Made by a program: the position numbers and the translations under genes | Shown here: one piece after another, positions 58,064 through 64,000 of the stretch | Layout of the letters: the number at the start of each line of letters is the position of its first letter | How positions within the stretch are numbered: the first letter of the stretch is position 1 | From: an uncultured Erysipelotrichaceae bacterium | Lineage (GTDB): Bacteria; Bacillota_I; Bacilli_A; Erysipelotrichales; Coprobacillaceae | Assembly (NCBI GenBank): GCA_910588075.1 | Contig: CAJUOS010000004.1 | Span: 25,958-89,957, forward strand | Length of the DNA: 64,000 nucleotides | Reading direction: 5' to 3' | Notes under the pieces: generated by a model | What the model was told of the DNA's origin: nothing | What the model saw: only the letters and a program-made list of their open reading frames with translations | Databases searched by the model: none

Positions 58064-58090
58064 TATAAGAATTATCTCAAAATCAAACGA

Positions 58091-58837
58091 TTAGCAACTT
58101 CCCTTTTGACCACCATCGATTCTAATGATGGTATTATTAATGAAATTGGCTTCATCACTAACTAAAAACTTAACAAGATAAGCAACTTCTTCTGGTTTCC
58201 CATATCTATTTATCATAATTTTTTCTTGTTCTTCTTTTAAAAATTGTTCATCATAACCTTCTAATTCATTTTCTGTTCCAATAAAACCAGGTGCAATACA
58301 ATTCACATGAATGTATGGAGCAAATTCAAAAGCTAAATTATGTGTCAATGAAATCAACGCTGCCTTTGAAGCATCATAATCAATGCACATTGGATAATAT
58401 GTATTGATACCATTAGTAGAAGAAACATTAATAATTCTTCCATATTCTTTTTCAAGCATATACTTATAAACCCTTTTACTGCAATTAAAAGCTCCCACAA
58501 CATTGACATCTAATGTTCTTCTAAATTCTTCAGCATTTTTCAAATGAAACAAATTTGATAAATCAACAGCTGCATTATTAATTAAAACATCTACACCATG
58601 TAACTCAGATTCTATTGTTGTTACCATTTGATCGACTTCATTTTCTAAGGAAATATCCGCTCTTATAGCCAAACATTTGACACCATAATCATTAATGATC
58701 GTTTCCCTTAATTCCATCGCTTCTTTTTTAGAGGTTAAATAATTAATCACAATATCATAATTATTTTTAGCGAGCTCTAAAGCAATAGCTTTCCCAATAC
58801 CTTTTGCTCCTCCTGTTATTAATACAACTTTATTCAT
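58091..58837 (-). CDS. short-chain dehydrogenase/reductase (FabG-like)
   Basis: This 248-residue enzyme has the SDR motifs TGGAKGIGKAIA (cofactor), NNAAVD, the catalytic Ser and Tyr in VSSTNGIN and YDASKAALISL, and IAPGFIGT near the end. It resembles beta-ketoacyl-ACP reductases, but no fatty-acid genes are nearby, so the substrate is open. It lies 20 bp after efp on the same strand without a strong ribosome binding site of its own. Confidence 0.88.
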   Translation of the reverse strand: MNKVVLITGGAKGIGKAIALELAKNNYDIVINYLTSKKEAMELRETIINDYGVKCLAIRADISLENEVDQMVTTIESELHGVDVLINNAAVDLSNLFHLKNAEEFRRTLDVNVVGAFNCSKRVYKYMLEKEYGRIINVSSTNGINTYYPMCIDYDASKAALISLTHNLAFEFAPYIHVNCIAPGFIGTENELEGYDEQFLKEEQEKIMINRYGKPEEVAYLVKFLVSDEANFINNTIIRIDGGQKGSC

Positions 58838-58857
58838 TATTTTAAAAAAGAGTTTAA

Positions 58858-59415
58858 CTAAACTCTTCCTGCATATTTCCCATCTGTTGTAAATACAACA
58901 ATTTTTTCACCTTGTTCAATGAATTGTGGAACTCTTAATGATAAACCAGTATCTGTTACAGCATCTTTTGTTTGATTAGATGGTGCACCTTTAATAGCTG
59001 GATCTGTTTCCACAATAGTTAATTCTACTTTTTCAGAAACTGAAACAGATAATAACATTCCATCAAAGAACATTAAATAAGCATTAGCTCCTTCAACAAT
59101 AAAATATTTATTGAATCCTACTTGTTCCTCAGTTAATTCATAAGTATCATATGTTTCTAAATCCATAAAATAATATGTTGAATCTGCACTGTAAGAATAT
59201 TGAACCAATTTTTTAGAAATATTAGCTTGATCAAATTTAGTAGAAGCATTAAAGTTTCTTTCTTGAATATTTCCAGTTTTTAAGTTTCTCATCTTTGTTT
59301 TTAAAATTGCTGCTCCTTTACCAGGTTTCACATGTTGAAAATCTAAAACTTGGCAAGGATCACCATCAACAATTAAAGTTAATCCTGTTTTAAAATCTCC
59401 TGCTGCAATTGCCAT
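58858..59415 (-). CDS. efp: elongation factor P
   Basis: This protein of 185 residues has all three beta-barrel domains. The loop KPGKGAA near residue 32 carries the Lys that enters the peptidyl-transferase centre and is modified in many bacteria. VPQFIEQGEKIVVFTTDGKYAGRV is the conserved C-terminus. EF-P relieves ribosome stalling on proline runs. The ATG 59415 follows AGGAGTG; the three extra codons upstream are unlikely. Confidence 0.95.
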   Translation of the reverse strand: MAIAAGDFKTGLTLIVDGDPCQVLDFQHVKPGKGAAILKTKMRNLKTGNIQERNFNASTKFDQANISKKLVQYSYSADSTYYFMDLETYDTYELTEEQVGFNKYFIVEGANAYLMFFDGMLLSVSVSEKVELTIVETDPAIKGAPSNQTKDAVTDTGLSLRVPQFIEQGEKIVVFTTDGKYAGRV

Positions 59416-59493
59416 AATTATCACTCCTATTTTTTATATTTTTCACATATTTTATTGTAACAGTTTTATGTCATATTCTCAAGTCAGACAAAA

Positions 59494-60720
59494 TTAAAAT
59501 ATAGATAATTTTTCTTTCCCTTGATGTTCTTTGATATATTGACTCCATTTAATATACCCATATGTTGTATTGGTAAAATATCCAATTTTTAAAATTAATA
59601 ATACATATTGTCCTGAAATAATATTAATAATTGCTTCAAGGAATGAGCAGATATACCACGCAATCCATTGTTCTCTTAATCTAAAGAAAATAAACAATCC
59701 ATTAGCAATACCTACAGCAGATGCACATGCATCAATATAGATAATTGCTGTTTCTAATGTTTTATTGTTGTAAAAATCTGTTGCAATATCAAGACCACTA
59801 ATGAAATATCCAATAACAATTGTCCAAACAATGATACCAATAATAACCAATGCTTCTTGATATCCTTTTAATTTTCTTACTGCTGTTAATTCATTTTCGT
59901 CTACATCTTTATGTTTAGACCAGTTGATATAACTCATAATATCAATAGGTAACCAGAAAAATAAAGTAACTGCCATTGTTGCAAATCTATACATTAAGAC
60001 AATACATGTGATAATTTCAACGATTTCAACGAATACAGATACAAGGAAATTATATCTAGATTGTTTTGAAATTAATAACTCACAAAGAATATTTAAGAAT
60101 GTGTCTAATAAATACAATAACATGATGATAATTCCATTAACACCATTTGCATTTTCTTCTGGAAAAGCGACTGAAAAAATAGTTGCTAAAACCATGATAA
60201 TCATGAACCATGATTTTTCATAGGTTGTAAATCGTTTAGAAAATAACATCATAATAGCTAATGATAAGGCTAGAATGAATGTTGAAGTTCCTAGATTAAA
60301 TATAGCTATTGATTTTTCTGCCATAACTTGTTGATATGTATATTGAATTTGATTATTGCTTACATCGTTATGGTCAAAATATAATCGTGTTCCATTTTCA
60401 GTTTTATATTCATAAGCAATTATTGATGTTTCCTCTAATTTTTCATATTCTTCATATGGATAAGAAACAACTATTTTTTTATCACCATTTCGATAAATGA
60501 CATCACATACTGTACTGTCTGAATCATAATCCTCTTCTTCTACATCTCTTACCATATTGACAGTTCCAATATATTCGATTTCTCCAACATCTGAATGTAT
60601 TTTAGAAAAACCAATACAAACAGAAACAATTGAACATATACATAATAAAGCTAGAATAAATATTTCTATTTTTCTTAACTTTTTATTTGGTTCAATATTC
60701 GATTTAAAAAATTGAATCAT
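59494..60720 (-). CDS. PnuC-like transporter with N-terminal extension
   Basis: This 408-residue protein has a C-terminal PnuC-like core of about seven membrane segments (about 180-405), including REQWIAWYICSFLEAIINII and YFTNTTYGYIKWSQYI, which resemble the substrate-binding helices of nicotinamide riboside transporters. Before it come one membrane segment (about 20-40), about 100 residues of polar, acidic sequence (VEEEDYDSDS) probably outside the cell, and another membrane segment. PnuC proteins are normally about 240 residues. The substrate is therefore uncertain. The start follows GGGGG; no NAD riboswitch was recognised. Confidence 0.7.
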   Translation of the reverse strand: MIQFFKSNIEPNKKLRKIEIFILALLCICSIVSVCIGFSKIHSDVGEIEYIGTVNMVRDVEEEDYDSDSTVCDVIYRNGDKKIVVSYPYEEYEKLEETSIIAYEYKTENGTRLYFDHNDVSNNQIQYTYQQVMAEKSIAIFNLGTSTFILALSLAIMMLFSKRFTTYEKSWFMIIMVLATIFSVAFPEENANGVNGIIIMLLYLLDTFLNILCELLISKQSRYNFLVSVFVEIVEIITCIVLMYRFATMAVTLFFWLPIDIMSYINWSKHKDVDENELTAVRKLKGYQEALVIIGIIVWTIVIGYFISGLDIATDFYNNKTLETAIIYIDACASAVGIANGLFIFFRLREQWIAWYICSFLEAIINIISGQYVLLILKIGYFTNTTYGYIKWSQYIKEHQGKEKLSIF

Positions 60721-60818
60721 TTCATTAATCCCCCTCTTACTACATAAATTTCAACAAAGTTTTTAAATCTTTTTTTATTTGAAACACTACATTGATCCTT
60801 ATAAATAATGATTATTGA

Positions 60819-61262
60819 TTAGAAATCAAAATTATCAACATTATTATATTCTTTGAAATTTTCAATCCAATCACTCATACAATTTTTGATTGTATAATAT
60901 AGTTGGTCATAATCTTCTTTTTCAATATAGCCGTGTTCTAACATACATTTATAAAATTTCTTAATGCTTGCTCCATTTTCTTTGACAGTTGTTGCATTAG
61001 ACCACATTGCTCTTCTTACAAACCACTCTCCTAAAAAACTATCAATTTCATAACAACCTTTTTTTATTTCATTACAATCATAATAGTTTAAAAAATCATT
61101 AATATACAAAGACACATTGTTAAGATGTCTTCATATTGTTTTGTCCTTTAATCCTTGTTTGACTCAATCATTATAAAAACATCTAAATATCTTTCATTTT
61201 CTTTTTCAATTTGACTTACTACTTTTTCATATTCATCATAATCTTCAAATTTTTCATCTCAT
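60819..61262 (-). pseudogene. decayed recombinase N-terminal-like gene
   Basis: The reading frame continues upstream of the apparent GTG at 61115 as VKQGLKDKTI-TGA-RHLNNVSLYINDFLNYY, with a further TGA before VKQG (stops at 61131-61133 and 61164-61166) and a frame change beyond. The GLKDKTI..HLNNVSLYINDFL pattern resembles the SAM-like DNA-binding domain of tyrosine recombinases. The intact 98-codon tail (61115-60819; FVRRAMWSNATTVKENGASIKKF) is thus probably the end of a broken gene, not an independent protein. Confidence 0.45.
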
Positions 61263-61399
61263 TACATATTTTTCTCTGTCAATTTATTTGTTTGCTATTT
61301 AATAATTGTAGTATCTCACTTATCAGTAATTAAGTATTTATTCTTATCTACTGCATAATGTGGATTATAACATATTTTATTTGGGTTTTATATAAAAAA
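61263..61399. other. intergenic DNA with gene debris
   Basis: No gene is seen between the decayed recombinase-like gene and the small frame at 61400. The sequence has stops in all frames. Confidence 0.4.
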
Positions 61400-61480
61400 T
61401 TAATGATTAGTAACAAAATAACTACCATAATATTCTTCATCATATAGTCTTACTATTTCTTCATATGTTAATTTTGACAT
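61400..61480 (-). CDS. 26-residue small open frame, possibly a gene fragment
   Basis: The frame MSKLTYEEIVRLYDEEYYGS and six further residues follows a perfect AGGAGGGG ribosome binding site, which is itself within the right arm of a terminator-like hairpin. It could be the surviving start of a lost gene or a real small protein. No family was recognised. Confidence 0.35.
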   Translation of the reverse strand: MSKLTYEEIVRLYDEEYYGSYFVTNH

Positions 61481-61484
61481 AATA

Positions 61485-61520
61485 AAACCCCTCCTGTTGC
61501 TAGTTCAACTTTTGGGGTTT
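61485..61520 (-). terminator. terminator of restriction-modification operon
   Basis: AAACCCC and GGGGTTT (61514-61520 and 61485-61491 on the minus strand) enclose an inner GTTG/CAAC stem and are followed by TTATT; it lies about 25 bp past the endonuclease stop. Confidence 0.65.
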
Positions 61521-61543
61521 AGTTCACACTTTGTAACCTTCAT

Positions 61544-62407
61544 TTATTTTATTATCTTTTTTAAAACACCATCTTCTAAATCTTTTATATTAAACAAAGT
61601 ATCTAACACATCAAATGTTTCTTTTAAATTGTGTTTTGCACTCTTCCATCCTTGTCCATCAGTAACCCAAACAAAAGTAACTCCATCTATTTTTTTTATT
61701 TCTTGCGTTATGTTTTTATAACTTCTTGCAGTTTCATTGAGCTTGCTACCACCACTTTTATAAAAATTAGTTTCAAAAACATAAATTTGATGTTCTGTTT
61801 TTACAACAAAATCAAATCTCTTTGCAACATCTCCTGCATTTGTAAGCAGAGATAAATCAATATGCCATTTCTTTTCAATATCTCTTGTATACATTTCTTT
61901 ATAATACTGAACATTTAATTCTTGTATATAACTTTCTAATAAATCTTCCATTAAATGTCCACCTCGGTTTTTCCTACCATTTGAATCTAATCCAACTTCT
62001 ACTCCTGTAACATAATCTACAAGATTATTAATAACATGATTTTGTATTAAATTTTTTAAACCAGTTTCTTTCATAAATTCTAAATATACATCTATACTTG
62101 ATTGCGTTAATTCTTTATTTTTTAAAGAAAAGTTATATTTTATACTTTTATATTTTGTTTGAACTTCTATTTCATATTGTCTAACTGCTAATAGTATAGG
62201 AATACATTTTAATGTGTTTGGATAATTTGTACATATTTCACGAAATTCATTATTAAAGTTATTTGCCCCAATTAAAGAATTTAATATATTTAATTCTATC
62301 TTCATCTTATTTATATTTTCATATACTTTTTCAAAATCAACATAATATTTATAGTCAGATATTGAACTTCTCAATGTCAATAACCAGTCATTAAATTTTC
62401 TCTCCAT
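61544..62407 (-). CDS. DpnII-type restriction endonuclease (recognises GATC)
   Basis: This protein of 287 residues matches the DpnII/MboI family throughout: FNDWLLTLRSSISDYKYYVD at the start, LVDYVTGVEVGLDSNGRKNR in the middle, then KRFDFVVKTEHQIYVFETNFY (nuclease core with Asp and Glu) and WVTDGQGWKSAKHNLKETFD. It cuts unmethylated GATC. ATG 62407 follows GAGG; a TTG at 62413 is less likely. It overlaps the end of the methyltransferase gene by 17 bp, so the two are produced together. Confidence 0.92.
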   Translation of the reverse strand: MERKFNDWLLTLRSSISDYKYYVDFEKVYENINKMKIELNILNSLIGANNFNNEFREICTNYPNTLKCIPILLAVRQYEIEVQTKYKSIKYNFSLKNKELTQSSIDVYLEFMKETGLKNLIQNHVINNLVDYVTGVEVGLDSNGRKNRGGHLMEDLLESYIQELNVQYYKEMYTRDIEKKWHIDLSLLTNAGDVAKRFDFVVKTEHQIYVFETNFYKSGGSKLNETARSYKNITQEIKKIDGVTFVWVTDGQGWKSAKHNLKETFDVLDTLFNIKDLEDGVLKKIIK

Positions 62408-63965
62408 AAACAACTTCCTCTATTCTTTTCATACCTATTTCATAAAATTCTTTTTCTTTTTCTATTCCTATAAATTTTCGCTTTAACTTTTTACAAACAA
62501 CTCCTGTAGTAAAACTTCCCGCCATGAAATCACAAACCAAATCTCCTTCATTAGTGCTTGCAAGAATGATTTTTTCTAATAAATATTCTGGTTTTTGAGT
62601 TGGATGTTTTCCAAATTTTTTTTCCTTTTGAGGAGTTAAAGAACCTGCAAAGATATCCTTCATTTGTTTTCCATCATTCAACTCTTTCATCAAAGAATAA
62701 TTAAATGTATATTTCGCCTTTTTTATATTTTTTTTAGCCCATAATAATGTCTCTGTTGAATGTGTAAAACAACGACATGCTAAATTAGGTGGTGGATTGG
62801 TTTTCATCCAAGTCACATTATTAATAATTTTAAAACCTAATTCCTCTAATAAGTATCCAATAATATAAATATTATGATAAGTACCTGAAATCCATATACT
62901 TCCTGTATCTTTTAGAATACGTTTTGCTTCTATTAACCATTTTCTATTAAAACTAACTTTATCTTGAAAAGTATAATTTTTATCCCATTCTCCTTTATCA
63001 ACAGATACTTGTTTTCCTCCTGAACAAGTTATTCCACCATTTGATAAGAAATATGGTGGATCTACGAATATCATATCTACACTTTTTTCTTTCCATGTTG
63101 GAAGAATTTCAAAAGCATCTCCATAAATAAGCTCAATCTCTTTATCATTTGTATAATTTCTTATAATAACTTCTTCACCTTTCCTATTTGATGAATCAGA
63201 ATTTATAAATCTTTTAACTGGTACTACTTCTATATAATAATCTTTATATAATTCTCTTATAAACTCAGTGTTGTGGTTTGTTAGCATACAGAAAACACCT
63301 TTATTAGTTAATTCTTTAAACAAACTGGCTAATCTTATATGTTCTTCCTTGGAAAATCCTTCTTTTGTATATGCTTCAAAAGATGTATCATTTAATGGAG
63401 CATATGGACTATCAAAAAATACAAAATCTCCTTTTTGACAATCTTTACATATTTCTTCAAAATCTTTATTTTGAATATTCACTTTTTTTAAATATTTTGA
63501 AATTTCTTCTAAATTATCTTTTGAGTAAGATAAACCAGATTTTTTTTGATTAAATGGAACATTAAACAGACCTTTTGAATTGACTCTATATAACCCATTA
63601 AAACAATGCTTATTTAAATAAATAAACATTGCGGCTAATTCAAAATCCTTTGTATTATTTTTTATTTTTTCATTGTATAAATCTCTTGTTTGATAATAAA
63701 AATCTTTTGGATTTTTTTCATGACTTAAATCTAATTTAGCTAACTCCTCAATTAACTTGTTTTTATCATTCTTTAAACAATTATATGTATGAATTAATTC
63801 TTTGTTAATATCACTAATTATTGCATCATCAAATCCAAAATTTAATAAAACTGCTCCTCCACCAACAAATGGTTCGAAATAACGATTAAATTTTTGAGGT
63901 AATAATTCTTCTATTTTTGACAATAGCTGTGTTTTACCACCAGCCCACTTTACAAATGGTTTCAT
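62391..63965 (-). CDS. fused DpnM-DpnA type DNA adenine methyltransferase (GATC)
   Basis: This 524-residue protein contains two adenine methyltransferases. Residues 1-270 are a Dam/DpnM-like half (KPFVKWAGGKTQLL, SAM motif FEPFVGGGAVLL at 30-41, catalytic motif DSPY at 185-188 in place of the usual DPPY). Residues about 275-524 are a DpnA-like half with DPPY at 302-305, target region GGKQVSVDKGEWD and SAM motif DFMAGSFTTGVV near 487. In Streptococcus pneumoniae these are separate genes, one for double-stranded and one for single-stranded DNA. It protects GATC sites. The Ser in DSPY may weaken the first half. ATG follows AAAGGAG. Confidence 0.88.
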   Translation of the reverse strand: MKPFVKWAGGKTQLLSKIEELLPQKFNRYFEPFVGGGAVLLNFGFDDAIISDINKELIHTYNCLKNDKNKLIEELAKLDLSHEKNPKDFYYQTRDLYNEKIKNNTKDFELAAMFIYLNKHCFNGLYRVNSKGLFNVPFNQKKSGLSYSKDNLEEISKYLKKVNIQNKDFEEICKDCQKGDFVFFDSPYAPLNDTSFEAYTKEGFSKEEHIRLASLFKELTNKGVFCMLTNHNTEFIRELYKDYYIEVVPVKRFINSDSSNRKGEEVIIRNYTNDKEIELIYGDAFEILPTWKEKSVDMIFVDPPYFLSNGGITCSGGKQVSVDKGEWDKNYTFQDKVSFNRKWLIEAKRILKDTGSIWISGTYHNIYIIGYLLEELGFKIINNVTWMKTNPPPNLACRCFTHSTETLLWAKKNIKKAKYTFNYSLMKELNDGKQMKDIFAGSLTPQKEKKFGKHPTQKPEYLLEKIILASTNEGDLVCDFMAGSFTTGVVCKKLKRKFIGIEKEKEFYEIGMKRIEEVVYGEKI

Positions 63966-64000
63966 ATACTCTCCTTTTCTCTTAGTAATAAACTAAAAGA

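Overview
The window is about 64 kb of very AT-rich DNA with strong AGGAGG-type ribosome binding sites, tightly packed small operons, phosphotransferase (PTS) sugar operons with RpiR, PRD and LicT-type regulators, and a Cas9 and tracrRNA resembling those of streptococci and lactobacilli. This fits a low-GC Firmicute. My best inference is a gut member of the Erysipelotrichia (Coprobacillaceae-like), but no rRNA or species-specific marker is present. No tRNA or rRNA gene was seen.

Layout. 1-2.3 kb: two aldo/keto reductases and an FMN protein. 2.4-17.2 kb: carbohydrate and purine use: an orphan GH1 phospho-beta-glucosidase with a divergent RpiR regulator; adenine deaminase with its NCS2 permease; an EIIB-ROK fusion protein; an orphan BrxF-like ATPase; a truncated IS1182-type element; and a lactose/cellobiose-type PTS operon (EIIA, EIIB, EIIC, GH1) divergent from a multidomain PRD regulator. 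17.2-18.2 kb is decayed DNA. 18.2-21.1 kb: a glucose-type PTS (EIICB with an in-frame TGA, LicT-type antiterminator, separate EIIA). 21.2-32.7 kb: tRNA-modification methyltransferase, radical SAM protein, D,D-carboxypeptidase, MATE and EamA exporters, cytoplasmic alpha-amylase, and a copA-csoR copper operon with a clear promoter and operator. 32.7-33.3 kb: transposase debris. 33.4-47.3 kb: a secreted/membrane protein pair, aspartate kinase, a run of small conserved genes, a Tet(M)-like GTPase fused to a Rae1/YacP-type nuclease domain, a diguanylate cyclase, a trigger-factor-like protein lacking its ribosome-binding domain, and a short Rho.

48.0-56.4 kb is a complete type II-A CRISPR-Cas locus: WYL regulator, array of 18 repeats and 17 spacers, csn2, cas2, cas1, cas9, and a tracrRNA read divergently from cas9. 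The array, read on the minus strand, lies directly downstream of csn2, and its leader end carries the ATTTGAG anchor typical of type II-A. 56.8-60.7 kb holds housekeeping genes (methionine-gamma-lyase-like enzyme, SDR, EF-P, PnuC-like transporter). 60.8-64 kb ends with a decayed recombinase-like gene and a DpnII-type GATC restriction-modification system whose two methyltransferases are fused into one protein. The window therefore carries two defence systems about 5 kb apart, plus an orphan BREX-like component.

The least ordinary items are the EIIB-ROK fusion, the orphan BrxF-like gene with a cre-like promoter, the GTPase-Rae1 fusion, the fused DpnM-DpnA methyltransferase with a DSPY motif, and the WYL gene with a 24-bp palindrome beside the CRISPR array. 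All functional statements rest on reading motifs by eye; no database search was run.
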